Shown in pieces: positions 1 through 6,803 of a stretch of 11,034 nt of DNA. The stretch is from the NCBI GenBank assembly GCA_035623275.1, contig DASPTT010000006.1, positions 1 to 11,034 of the forward strand, read 5' to 3'. The stretch is from DASPTT01 sp035623275 (lineage in GTDB: Bacteria > Actinomycetota > Acidimicrobiia > Acidimicrobiales > UBA8190). Made by a program: the position numbers and the translations under genes. Below the pieces are notes generated by a model. That model had not been told where the DNA came from and made no database searches. It saw nothing but the letters and a program-made list of their open reading frames with translations. Each line of letters starts with the position of its first letter. Position 1 is the stretch's first letter.

Positions 1-2742
1 GATGCACCCTGGGCGGACGAGGCCCGCGCCGGCGTCGAGCGGTCGCTCGCCCGTCTGCGCCAGATCGCCGCCGAGGCATCGCTCGCATCCGGTGATCCGT
101 TCACGGCGGCCGGCACGGCGCAACAGGCCCTCGACCACGACCCCTACGACGAGCATGCCCTGCGGCTGCTCATGCGCGCCCACGTGGCCGCGGGTCGACC
201 GGCATCGGCGCTGGCCGCCTATGCGCAGACCAGGGAGCTGCTGGCCGACGCCCTCGGCACGAGCCCCTCGGCGCCCACCGAAGCGCTGCACCTGGCCATC
301 CTGCGCGAGGAGCTCGAACCCGAGGTCGCCGTGGCGGCATCGGTCACCCGGCGGCGGCCGCAAGGATCGCGCCTCCCCGGCCGTGACCGGCAGTGGCGGG
401 CGTTGGACACGGCGCTGCGACGGGCGCGCGGAGGCGTCGCCACCGTGGTCGTCGAGGGCGAGGCGGGCATGGGCAAGACGCGCCTGCTCGAAGAGTGGAC
501 CGGGTCGACCGGCCCGGGCGCGACCGTCCTGCAGGGCACCTGCGATCCGTTCGGGTCACTGGCGTTCCAGGCCGTCCTCGACGCGCTGGACGACCATCTG
601 GGCCGTGTCGATGCCGCGGAGGCCGACCGGCTCCGCTCCCAGGCCGGCCCGGTGCTCGGATCGCTGCTGCGCGGCGGGCACAGGGCGGACACCGTCCCCG
701 ACCCCCTGACCGCGCAGGCGGTGCTCTTCGGCGGTGCCCTCGACTTCTGCCGGTGTGCGGCGGGCGACGGGGTGTGCGTCCTCGTCGTGGACGACGCCCA
801 TCTGGCCGACACCGCCACCGTGGCGTGGGTGCGCTTCGTGGCGAGACGGCCCGCGTCGGCCAGGCTCCTCGTCGTCCTCGCCCGCCGCCCGGAAGGCCCG
901 ATGCCCGTGCCCGATGCGACGCGGATCGACCTCGAGCCGCTCGACCTCGCGGCCGTCACCGAGATCGTCGGCACCGGGCGCGCCGGGGAGCTGTTGGAGC
1001 GGTGCGGTGGCAATCCCCTCTTCCTGGTCGAGCTGGCCGGTTTCGAGGGCGACACCCTGCCCGACTCCATCCTCGAATCGGTGTGGGCCCGCTGCGCCCA
1101 GGCCGGTGACTCGGCGCCGACGCTGCGGACGGCGGCCGTGCTCGGGACCACGGTCGACCTCGACCTTCTGGCCGGCGTGCTCCACCAGTCGGCGGTGACG
1201 CTGCTCGGTGACCTGGAGGTCGGACAGCGGCTCATGATCCTCGAGGAGCGCGGCACGACCTATCGGTTCCGCCACGAGCTCGTCCGCGAGGCGCTCGTTG
1301 CCGGCACGAGCGCGGCGAGGCGCGCGCTGGTCCACCGGGAGGCTGCCCGGTTGCTGGCGAAACGACCGGGACACGACCCGCTGGCCGTGGCCACCCACGC
1401 CCGCAACGGCGGGGATCTCGACCTCGCCGCCCGCTCGACGACGGCGGCGGCCGCCATCGCGTCCGCTCGCTTCGACCATGCCGAAGCCGAGCGGCTCTTG
1501 GACCGAGCGCTCGAGCTCCACCCCTCGGCGGCGGGCCACCTGGCGCGGGGCCGCGTGCGACTCACCAGGGAGGACTTCGCCGGCGCGACACGGGACGCGG
1601 ACTCGGCCCGACGCCTGGGGGCGGGCGCCGACGCGCTCGAGCTCGCCAGTTGGTCCGCCTACTACCGGCGCGACTTCGACACCGCCCGGGCACTGTGCCG
1701 CCAGGCGGCATCTGCGCTCGGTGCCGGCGATACCGACGAGCTTCGCCGCAGTGTCATGGCGTTGGCCGGGAGGATCGCCCACGCCGATGGCGCACTGCAG
1801 AGCGCGCGGGACAGCCTGGAATCCGCAGTGCGCAACGCGGAGGCCGGCCACGCAGGCGTCGCCGGCGTGTGGCTCGGCTGGCTGCTCGCCGATCGGGGCA
1901 TGACCGACGAGGCGGTCGAGCTCGCCGACGCCGCCGCGCTCGACGCGACGCTCGCGTTCCACCCCTTCGGTGCCGCCCATCGGTCGCTGCTGGCCGCCTA
2001 CGCGGCGGCGCTCCAGGGGCACGCCGCGCTCGCCCTCGAGCTACTCGACGAGGTCGACCGCGAGGTGGAGGCTCGCCACCTCGACCACTTCGCGGGGCGC
2101 ACCGCCAACTACCGGGCCTGGGTGTTGCGCAATCTCATGGCGGGCGGTGAAGCCGACGACCTCAACGAGGCCGCGGCCGAGATCGCCCGAACGCGCCGGC
2201 TGCGCGAGCCCGCGGCACAGGCCGCGCTCGATCTCGCCGATGCCCATCTCCGCCGGGACGCGCTCGACGACGCCGCGGCCTGCCTGGCGCGGGCCGAGAC
2301 GGCCGGCGCCGGCTACGCCTTCAGCTGGAAGGCGCGGTCCCGCCACCGCATGCTCGCCGCCCGCCTGGCACTGGCCGACGGCCGGGCCGAGGAGGCCGCC
2401 GCGACGGCGAACGAGGTCGCCCTGGAGGCGGCGCGGCGCGGGACCCCGCGACACGAGGCCATGGCCCGGGTGCTGGCGCAGCGGGCGCTCCTGGCGGCAG
2501 GAGAGCGGGCGGACGCGCGCCGGACGCGGCGTCTGCTCGACGTGCTGGCACGGGTGGCGGCGCCCGAGGCGTGGTGGATGACGGCCGAGGTGGCCCGCGA
2601 CGCCGGCGTGGACCGGTGGTGGGACCTGGCCGAGGAGCGGATCGTGGAGGCGGCCGCCCAGGCGGGCGGACGGGCCGAGGCGTTCCTCCGTCAGGCGGGA
2701 CGGTGGATGGACAAGACGAGGACCGAACGCCGCAGGGGCTGA
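1..2742 (+). CDS. BTAD/AAA ATPase transcriptional regulator (SARP/AfsR-like), 5' partial
   Basis: The reading frame is open from base 1, so the N-terminus lies outside the window; 913 residues are visible. Residues 1 to about 105 are helical and match the end of a bacterial transcriptional activator domain (BTAD), with DPYDEHALRLLMRAH and the AAYAQTRELLADALG helix pair. An AAA/STAND-type ATPase follows: Walker A GEAGMGKT at residues 153-160 and Walker B LVVDDAHLAD at 261-270. RFRHELVREAL near 422-432 is typical at the end of this ATPase module. The remaining 450 or so residues are Ala/Leu-rich helical repeats of TPR type. Family knowledge predicts an OmpR-like winged helix upstream of the BTAD, not visible here. 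No C-terminal LuxR helix-turn-helix is seen. It is probably an ATP-dependent activator sensing an unknown signal. Its 3' end overlaps the convergent methyltransferase gene by 52 bp. The family is confident; the target genes are unknown. Confidence 0.88.
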   Translation, partial: DAPWADEARAGVERSLARLRQIAAEASLASGDPFTAAGTAQQALDHDPYDEHALRLLMRAHVAAGRPASALAAYAQTRELLADALGTSPSAPTEALHLAILREELEPEVAVAASVTRRRPQGSRLPGRDRQWRALDTALRRARGGVATVVVEGEAGMGKTRLLEEWTGSTGPGATVLQGTCDPFGSLAFQAVLDALDDHLGRVDAAEADRLRSQAGPVLGSLLRGGHRADTVPDPLTAQAVLFGGALDFCRCAAGDGVCVLVVDDAHLADTATVAWVRFVARRPASARLLVVLARRPEGPMPVPDATRIDLEPLDLAAVTEIVGTGRAGELLERCGGNPLFLVELAGFEGDTLPDSILESVWARCAQAGDSAPTLRTAAVLGTTVDLDLLAGVLHQSAVTLLGDLEVGQRLMILEERGTTYRFRHELVREALVAGTSAARRALVHREAARLLAKRPGHDPLAVATHARNGGDLDLAARSTTAAAAIASARFDHAEAERLLDRALELHPSAAGHLARGRVRLTREDFAGATRDADSARRLGAGADALELASWSAYYRRDFDTARALCRQAASALGAGDTDELRRSVMALAGRIAHADGALQSARDSLESAVRNAEAGHAGVAGVWLGWLLADRGMTDEAVELADAAALDATLAFHPFGAAHRSLLAAYAAALQGHAALALELLDEVDREVEARHLDHFAGRTANYRAWVLRNLMAGGEADDLNEAAAEIARTRRLREPAAQAALDLADAHLRRDALDDAAACLARAETAGAGYAFSWKARSRHRMLAARLALADGRAEEAAATANEVALEAARRGTPRHEAMARVLAQRALLAAGERADARRTRRLLDVLARVAAPEAWWMTAEVARDAGVDRWWDLAEERIVEAAAQAGGRAEAFLRQAGRWMDKTRTERRRG

Positions 2743-3542
2743 GGGTCGGGACCCACGGCGGCCGCCGTGGCCGCCACCAGCGTCCGATGGGCACCGGCCG
2801 AGAGCCGTCCCGCCAGGCCTGCCATGTGGGCGTGACCCAGCCGCCAGGCCACCAGCTCCTCGACGGACCTCGTCCCCGCGTCGACCTCGACGACCGACAC
2901 GCGCGCGGGCCCCAGGCCGGCGGTCGCGGCCTGGGCCGCCAGTCCCCCGGGTGTGTCGGTCAAGGCGGCCCAGGTCCGCTGCTCCTCGTACCAGGCGGGT
3001 GGCCGCCAGCCCCAGTCCGTGGCAATCCTCTCGACGGCGCGCGTCACCGGGTTCGGGCCCCCCGCCATGAAGGTCGTGGCGCAGATGACGCCGCCCGGCC
3101 TGGTGACCCTGGCGGCCTCCCCGAGGGCCCGCCAGGGTGCGGGCAGGTGGTTGAGGACGAACCCCGCGAACCAGCCGTCGAAGGCGCCGTCGGGCGCGGG
3201 CAGGTGCAAGGCATCGGCGACGGCCACGTCGAGGTTCCCGACGCAGCGCCGTGCCCAGCGCGCCATGGCCGGCGACGAGTCCACGGCCACGGGTCTGGCC
3301 CCCGCCCCCCGCAGCGCCACCGACACCGCCCCCGTCCCCGCGCCGAGGTCGAGGACCCGCAGCCCGGCCAGCGGGATGGGCGCCGCCCCGACGAGGATGC
3401 GGGCGAAGCGCCGGTAGATCGGGTCGGGACCGCGGCGCCACCAGCCGGCGGCCCGCTCGTAGTCGGCCGCCATGGCCGCCGCCGGCGACGATGGGCGCGG
3501 GTCCACGCCCGGTGCCGAGCCGTCGGTGCCGGCGAGGCTCAT
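2691..3542 (-). CDS. Class I SAM-dependent methyltransferase
   Basis: This encodes 283 residues with a Rossmann-type methyltransferase fold (Methyltransf_11/25-like). Motif I VLDLGAGTG lies at residues 63-71. The acidic end of strand 2 is in PVAVDSSPAMARWA (D88). VADALHLPAPDGAFD at about 108-122 is the motif II region, and RVTRPGGVICATTF at 145-158 is the motif III loop. The substrate cannot be read from the sequence; relatives methylate small molecules. The ATG at 3542 was chosen because it overlaps the TGA of the upstream SnoaL-like gene (ATGA), a classic translational-coupling junction. A later in-frame ATG at 3473 (MAADYERA) would shorten it by 23 residues without touching motif I. The C-terminus ends within the convergent regulator gene. 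The region after motif III, with EEQRTWAAL and VEELVAWRLGHAHMAGL, is typical of ubiE-like small-molecule methyltransferases. Confidence 0.87.
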   Translation of the reverse strand: MSLAGTDGSAPGVDPRPSSPAAAMAADYERAAGWWRRGPDPIYRRFARILVGAAPIPLAGLRVLDLGAGTGAVSVALRGAGARPVAVDSSPAMARWARRCVGNLDVAVADALHLPAPDGAFDGWFAGFVLNHLPAPWRALGEAARVTRPGGVICATTFMAGGPNPVTRAVERIATDWGWRPPAWYEEQRTWAALTDTPGGLAAQAATAGLGPARVSVVEVDAGTRSVEELVAWRLGHAHMAGLAGRLSAGAHRTLVAATAAAVGPDPQPLRRSVLVLSIHRPA

Positions 3543-3931
3543 CCCGTGGCCCGGGCTGCCGCCGCCATGTCGGCCAGCAGGTCGGCCGGCCAGCGCCCTC
3601 CGCACCAGACGCGGTCCGAGACGATCCCCCCGGCGTCGACCTGGAGCACGTGCACCTGGTGCGCGGCGTGGGGGACGCCGTGCTCCTCCCAGCACAACGT
3701 GAACTCGACCAGCTCGCCTCCCGCGATGGGGGTGCGGCGCAGCTCCTCGAACCGGCCGGGGTCGGCGAACCACCCCGCCAGCTCGGATCGGACCGCCGCC
3801 GCGCCATGCACGGAGAACCGCCAATTGGGCACGGTGGCGTCGAGCGTCGCCCGCTTGGCGAACGCCCGGCAACGGGGCATCCGCGCCGTCTCGATGGCGT
3901 CCAGCAGCTCGTCTACCGGGTTCGTCGTCAC
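3539..3931 (-). CDS. NTF2/SnoaL-like small protein
   Basis: The product is 130 residues with the alpha+beta cone layout of the NTF2/SnoaL superfamily. An N-terminal helix region (DELLDAIETARMPRCRAFA) is followed by PNWRFSVHGAAAVRSELAGWF. Beta strands then come with VEFTLCWEEHGVPHAAHQVHVLQVDAGGIVSDRVW at residues 75-109. Members act as small isomerases, cyclases, hydrolases or non-catalytic binding proteins, so function is unassigned. The GTG at 3931 is preferred because AGGAGG (plus-strand 3937-3942) sits 5 nt upstream. The longer frame reaching an ATG at 4057 would add 42 low-complexity residues with no family similarity. The stop overlaps the methyltransferase start by four bases, so the two are almost certainly co-translated. 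The pair is divergent from the cupin gene and shares its control region. Confidence 0.8.
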   Translation of the reverse strand: MTTNPVDELLDAIETARMPRCRAFAKRATLDATVPNWRFSVHGAAAVRSELAGWFADPGRFEELRRTPIAGGELVEFTLCWEEHGVPHAAHQVHVLQVDAGGIVSDRVWCGGRWPADLLADMAAAARATG

Positions 3932-3936
3932 CGTGT

Positions 3937-3942
3937 CCTCCT
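3937..3942 (-). promoter_or_regulatory. Ribosome binding site deciding the GTG start of the SnoaL-like gene
   Basis: On the minus strand this reads AGGAGG, five bases before the GTG at 3931. No comparable site precedes the upstream ATG at 4057. Confidence 0.7.
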
Positions 3943-3992
3943 CGTGCTCTCTGCGGTCGTTCTCCGGGGCCGTCCGCCAGCAGCATCCCCCG

Positions 3993-4050
3993 CCGGCCTT
4001 GCAGCCGGCCTGCACCACCACGGCCGTCCGCTGCAGGGCCGCTGCAGGGC
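3993..4050. repeat. Phased TGCA motif cluster in the divergent SnoaL/cupin control region
   Basis: Two near-tandem pairs are present. GCCGGCCTTGCA (3993-4004) is followed by GCCGGCCTGCA (4005-4015). GCTGCAGGGC (4030-4039) is followed by the same 10-mer at 4041-4050. The TGCA cores start at 4001, 4012, 4032 and 4043, giving spacings of 11, 20 and 11 bp, close to one, two and one helical turns. The placement between two divergent start codons makes an operator plausible. The regulator is unknown and binding is inference only. Confidence 0.45.
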
Positions 4051-4082
4051 ACGGCACGCACGATCACGGCGTCGGCACGATC

Positions 4083-4102
4083 CCGCCCGCCCCCGCGGGC
4101 GG
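4083..4102 (+). promoter_or_regulatory. Perfect GC-only hairpin just upstream of the cupin ribosome binding site
   Basis: CCGCCCGC (4083-4090) pairs perfectly with GCGGGCGG (4095-4102) around a CCCC loop. The structure ends 8 nt before AGGAGG of the cupin gene. If transcribed it would be a very stable 5' leader hairpin, which could affect translation, mRNA stability or transcription. It has no U-tract, so it does not look like a standard intrinsic terminator in either direction. Confidence 0.5.
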
Positions 4103-4110
4103 AACCGAAC

Positions 4111-4116
4111 AGGAGG
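4111..4116 (+). promoter_or_regulatory. Ribosome binding site of the cupin gene
   Basis: A consensus AGGAGG lies 7 nt before the ATG at 4124. It decides the start within a much longer open frame that extends upstream with no coding sense. Confidence 0.8.
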
Positions 4117-4123
4117 AACCGCC

Positions 4124-4480
4124 ATGGGAACCGCAGAGCACAAGGCCTTCGCCGCCCCCGACGACGTCCGAACCTTCGAGCGGGGCCAGCTCGACGTCCT
4201 GCACATCGGTGACAGTGAGATCGGCCGCCTCACCCTGCAGCCCGGGTGGCGCTGGTCGGAGCACGTCAAGCCGATCGCCGGCACCGACCTGTGCGAGGCG
4301 CCCCACTTCCAGTACCACGTGCAGGGCACGCTCCGCATCGTCATGGAGGACGGCACCGAGCTCGACGCCCGGCCCGGCGACGTGACCGCGCTCCCCCAGG
4401 GTCACGACGCCTGGGTGGTCGGCGACGAGCCGGTCGTCGTCGTCGACTGGTGGGGTGCGTCGAACTACGCCAAGTCGTGA
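4124..4480 (+). CDS. Single-domain cupin protein
   Basis: This is a compact 118-residue protein that is essentially one cupin barrel. WRWSEHVKPIAG at residues 42-53 carries H47, and HFQYHVQG at 61-68 carries H61 and H65. MEDGTELDARPGDVTALPQGHDAWVVG at 74-100 holds the cupin-2 motif with PGD and H94. H47, H61/H65 and H94 are the likely metal ligands by analogy with the superfamily. The W-x-W-x-E-H-x-KP beginning and GHDAWVVG ending match a common family of small bacterial cupins of undefined function. Enzyme, binding and sensory roles are all possible. It is transcribed divergently from the SnoaL-like/methyltransferase pair and converges on the DUF1269 gene with 36 bp between stop codons; I see no clear terminator there. 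Confidence 0.85.
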   Translation: MGTAEHKAFAAPDDVRTFERGQLDVLHIGDSEIGRLTLQPGWRWSEHVKPIAGTDLCEAPHFQYHVQGTLRIVMEDGTELDARPGDVTALPQGHDAWVVGDEPVVVVDWWGASNYAKS

Positions 4481-4516
4481 CGGGCGAGCGCGCCGGGGAC
4501 GAAGCGCACACGCGGC

Positions 4517-5050
4517 CTATTGGCTCTGGGCCTCCTTGGCGTCGGCCTCGATGGCGTCCTGGTCGGCCTTGAGCTGCTTCTGCTGGACCTTCTCGGCGCG
4601 CTTCATGGTGGCCTCGATCTTGGCCTGCACGTCCGCCACGGCGACGACTACCAGGCCGGCCTGGCCGGCGTCGAGGTGCTCGCCCAGCTCCTTCAGGTCG
4701 GTGCGGCTCATCCCGGCGGCCGCGTGGCCGGCGATCGAGCCGAGGAGCGCTCCCCCGGCCGTGGTGCCGAGGAGCAGGCCGCCCCCGATGGCCGCCGCGG
4801 GGAACAGCGCGATCACGAGGCCCGTCGCCAGCCCGACGCCGCCGCCGAGGACACCGCCCACGCGGGTGGGCGTCTCGTGCTTCTTGACGATCTTCACCTT
4901 GCCGTCCGCCTTGCGCTCGACGACGGCGGCGTCGTAGGCGTCGATGAGGCCGGCCTCGGTGTGCAGCTCCTTGACCGCGTCGTAGTCGGCGATCGCATCG
5001 TCGACGTCGGCGTAGACGCCCGAGAAGACGAAGAGCGTGTCAATGGCCAT
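4517..5050 (-). CDS. DUF1269-type glycine-zipper membrane-associated protein
   Basis: The product is 177 residues. An N-terminal ferredoxin-like segment (TLFVFSGVYADVDDAIADYDAV) is followed by a charged stretch with VKIVKKHETP. A long Gly/Ala-rich hydrophobic zone at residues 64-112, with repeated GG pairs, resembles a glycine-zipper membrane hairpin. DLKELGEHLDAGQAGLVVVAVAD at 118-140 is a second regulatory-like alpha/beta segment, and the tail at 141-177 is a charged, probably coiled helix. This layout is that of DUF1269/DUF6325-like actinobacterial proteins, whose function is unknown but often stress-linked. The ATG at 5050 was chosen for AAGGAG five nt upstream (plus-strand 5056-5061). 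The frame continues upstream for 36 more residues without family resemblance. It lies downstream of the SHOCT gene on the same strand, 206 bp away. Confidence 0.8.
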   Translation of the reverse strand: MAIDTLFVFSGVYADVDDAIADYDAVKELHTEAGLIDAYDAAVVERKADGKVKIVKKHETPTRVGGVLGGGVGLATGLVIALFPAAAIGGGLLLGTTAGGALLGSIAGHAAAGMSRTDLKELGEHLDAGQAGLVVVAVADVQAKIEATMKRAEKVQQKQLKADQDAIEADAKEAQSQ

Positions 5051-5200
5051 GGGTTCTCCTTCCGGTGTTGTGAGGGCCGACCGGCGTTGACGAACCGGTG
5101 CCAGGACGATCAGGACGGCCGGGCCGGCCGTCGCCAGCCGCGCATCGGTCCAGGTCATTGTTTGGCCTGGGCACGACTCGGGACAGAGGAGAAGGTCCCG

Positions 5201-5218
5201 GGGTCGTCGCCGCGACCC
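5201..5218 (-). terminator. Possible hairpin terminator after the SHOCT gene
   Basis: GGGTCG (5201-5206) pairs with CGACCC (5213-5218) around a 6-nt loop, beyond the stop of the minus-strand SHOCT gene. Only a weak pyrimidine run (CTTCTCCTCT) follows on the minus strand, so this is tentative. The rest of the 206-bp gap to the DUF1269 start shows no gene. Confidence 0.25.
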
Positions 5219-5256
5219 GGTACCCGACCCGCCCGGCGGCCGAAACGGGTGTCAGC

Positions 5257-5646
5257 TCACGCCAGGATCTTGGCCTTCTGGGCCTGGAACTCCTCCTCGG
5301 TGAGCACGCCGCGGGCGCGCAGGTCGGCGAGCTTCGCCAATTCGTCCGCGCTGCTCGACTGCGCCACGTCCTGGACGTAGGAGCGGAGCTCCCGCTCCTG
5401 CTGGCGCATCTCGGCCACCCTGCGCTCCTGCATGCTCCCCCCGCGGGCGATCAGGTAGACGAGGATGCCGATCAGGGGCAGCACGATGAGGAAGATCAAC
5501 CACCCGGCCTTGCCCCATCCTCCCATGTCGTGGCTCCGGAACACGTCGATCACCACCACGACGAAGAGCCAGATGAAGAGCACGAAGCAGAAGAACCACA
5601 GGAGGGTCCAGAACACGCTCAGCAGCGGATAGGTGTAAGCCGCCAT
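5257..5646 (-). CDS. PLDc_N/SHOCT-domain small membrane protein
   Basis: The product is 129 residues. TM1 is very hydrophobic and aromatic (about residues 8-36, with FWTLLWFFCFVLFIWLFVVV). A loop with VFRSHDMGGWGKAGW follows, then TM2 (about 46-67, LIFLIVLPLIGILVYLI). This is the PLDc_N-like two-helix arrangement. A charged helical linker (SMQERRVAEMRQQERELRSY) leads to a C-terminal SHOCT domain at 101-129 (DELAKLADLRARGVLTEEEF, QKAKILA). SHOCT is a short oligomerisation motif, so the protein is probably an inner-membrane oligomer with a cytosolic tail; its exact role is unknown. The ATG at 5646 is preferred to the ATG at 5655 because AAGGAG (plus-strand 5656-5661) lies 9 nt from the former and directly abuts the latter. 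It lies 47 bp after the YihY gene, so co-transcription is likely. Confidence 0.87.
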   Translation of the reverse strand: MAAYTYPLLSVFWTLLWFFCFVLFIWLFVVVVIDVFRSHDMGGWGKAGWLIFLIVLPLIGILVYLIARGGSMQERRVAEMRQQERELRSYVQDVAQSSSADELAKLADLRARGVLTEEEFQAQKAKILA

Positions 5647-5655
5647 CCGAATCAT

Positions 5656-5661
5656 CTCCTT
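5656..5661 (-). promoter_or_regulatory. Ribosome binding site deciding the SHOCT gene start
   Basis: The minus strand reads AAGGAG immediately followed by ATGATTCGGATGGCG. The first ATG has no spacing from it, so the second ATG (5646) is the workable start. Confidence 0.65.
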
Positions 5662-5693
5662 CGGGCATCATTCGATGGCCCCTGTCGGCCACG

Positions 5694-6560
5694 CTACGGA
5701 CGGGTGCCGTGACCGGGAAGGGGCGAACGTCCCCTCACCCGGCCCCGGGCCCGGGCCCGGGGGGGGACGCCCGGACCGGGGGAACGGCGATCGCGGCGGT
5801 GCTGCCAGGACACCCCGACGACCGGGCCCAGCGCGACCACCGCACCGATGGCGATGAACCAGGTCATGAGGGTGAAGACGACCCCGACGCTGCCGTAGAG
5901 CCGGCTGTCGGACACGACCGTGGACGAGAAGTAGAGGGAGGCGAAGAGGCCCAGCCCGATCCAGAAGACGGCCGTGCACAGCGCCGCCGGCGCGAGGCGC
6001 CCCCAGGGCTCGCGCCCCGCCAGCAGGTAGTGCATGGACCACCAGAAGAACAGGGTCACGCCGGCGAGGTCGACGAGACCCAGCACGACCGGTCCCGCCG
6101 GCCCGTCCCGCAGCGGCCGGCTGACGGCGGCGTCGCCGATCACGAAGCCGCCGACCACCACGACCCACACCACGGACCGTCCCAGGGTGCGCGTCCCGCG
6201 ACGTGCCGGGTGCCCGAATGCCTGCTCGTAGGTCGTCTGGACCGACCGCGCCACGGCGACGGTGCCCACGAAGGACAGGAGCAAGCTGAGGAGGACGCCG
6301 AAGCTCACTGTCGTCGTCGACGACCGGAACAGCCCCTCCACGATCCGGGCCCCCTGGCGGTTGAGCCCGAGGTGCTGCGAGATGTCGTCGTCGACACGTC
6401 GGCTGGCGAAGGCGCTCAGCAAGATGATGAGGGGGAGCACGGACAGGAGCATCGACGCTCCGAAGAGCACGATCCGGGTGCCGAACTCCACGGTGCCCAG
6501 CCCCGTGACCATGTCGTGCGCCAACGAGTCTTCGTATCGGTGCCGGAGCACCACCAGCAT
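5694..6560 (-). CDS. YihY/BrkB-family integral membrane protein
   Basis: The product is 288 residues with about six predicted membrane segments: near 28-51, 86-104, 129-146, 157-180, 190-214 and 222-250. Family-like features include RYEDSLAHDM near the start and the last helix YGSVGVVFTLMTWFIAIGAV, which matches the conserved YGSxGxV...W ending. YihY/BrkB proteins (once called RNase BN in error) are inner-membrane proteins of uncertain, possibly transport, function. Residues 253-288 are a low-complexity Pro/Arg/Gly tail encoded by extremely GC-rich DNA. The start is uncertain. ATG 6560 has no good ribosome site; GTG 6671 in the same frame would add 37 Ala/Gly/Arg-rich residues and overlaps a short upstream ORF. 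The gene is first in a likely minus-strand unit with the SHOCT gene. Confidence 0.8.
   Translation of the reverse strand: MLVVLRHRYEDSLAHDMVTGLGTVEFGTRIVLFGASMLLSVLPLIILLSAFASRRVDDDISQHLGLNRQGARIVEGLFRSSTTTVSFGVLLSLLLSFVGTVAVARSVQTTYEQAFGHPARRGTRTLGRSVVWVVVVGGFVIGDAAVSRPLRDGPAGPVVLGLVDLAGVTLFFWWSMHYLLAGREPWGRLAPAALCTAVFWIGLGLFASLYFSSTVVSDSRLYGSVGVVFTLMTWFIAIGAVVALGPVVGVSWQHRRDRRSPGPGVPPRARARGRVRGRSPLPGHGTRP
5743..5762. repeat. 20-bp perfect GC palindrome inside the YihY C-terminal tail
   Basis: The sequence alternates C and G blocks (CCCCGGGCCCGGGCCCGGGG) and equals its own reverse complement. It lies in the low-complexity tail-coding region and is followed by an eight-G run ending at 5766. 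Confidence 0.6.
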
Positions 6561-6667
6561 CCGCTGCCGTCGGCCGGCTCGCTCGCTCGGTGCCTCGGCG
6601 CCGGCGGCGCCCCCGCCACGACCAGGTCCCCTCGCCCCCCGCGTCGCCCGATCGGGACCCACCGCCG

Positions 6668-6703
6668 TCACGGCGCATCGTGGTCCTGGACGTCGGCGAC
6701 CAT
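6668..6703 (-). CDS. Possible 11-residue leader ORF upstream of the YihY gene
   Basis: An ATG at 6703 encodes MVADVQDHDAP and stops at 6668. GGGGGAG lies 7 nt before the ATG, a better ribosome site than either candidate YihY start has. Its TGA overlaps the in-frame YihY GTG at 6671 as GTGA, the usual geometry of translational coupling. It could be a leader, or the trace of a frameshifted native N-terminus, or chance. No homology can be judged at this length. Confidence 0.25.
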   Translation of the reverse strand: MVADVQDHDAP

Positions 6704-6803
6704 GGTCCGCTCCCCCGGGAATTCCCTCCCTGGCCAGCGTGCGGGTTCCCCGTTCGTCGTGGCAGGGGACAAAGACCTTGCGGAGACCTGCCGGCTGCCA
6801 GAC

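Noticed and set aside
219..2022. Long antisense frames within the regulator gene
   Set aside because: They are mirror images of a strongly biased coding frame, with no motif and no ribosome site.
2041..3807. A 588-codon minus-strand open frame across the regulator end and the methyltransferase
   Set aside because: It is low-complexity Arg/Gly/Pro-rich translation out of frame with the true genes, as expected from high GC. The recognisable methyltransferase motifs are in a different minus-strand frame.
2571..4385. A 604-codon plus-strand open frame spanning the methyltransferase, SnoaL-like gene and cupin start
   Set aside because: It is antisense or out of frame to recognisable genes and has no domain-like composition.
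5080..5099. ACCGG-N10-CCGGT inverted repeat upstream of the DUF1269 gene
   Set aside because: Arms are only 5 bp and composed of common GC words; likely chance in this composition.
5653..5655. ATG at 5655 as start of the SHOCT gene
   Set aside because: The Shine-Dalgarno abuts it with no spacing; the ATG at 5646 has a usable 9-nt spacing.
6717..6726. GGGAATTCCC palindrome in the YihY/PPOX gap
   Set aside because: A single 10-bp palindrome with no partner; nothing supports a regulatory role.
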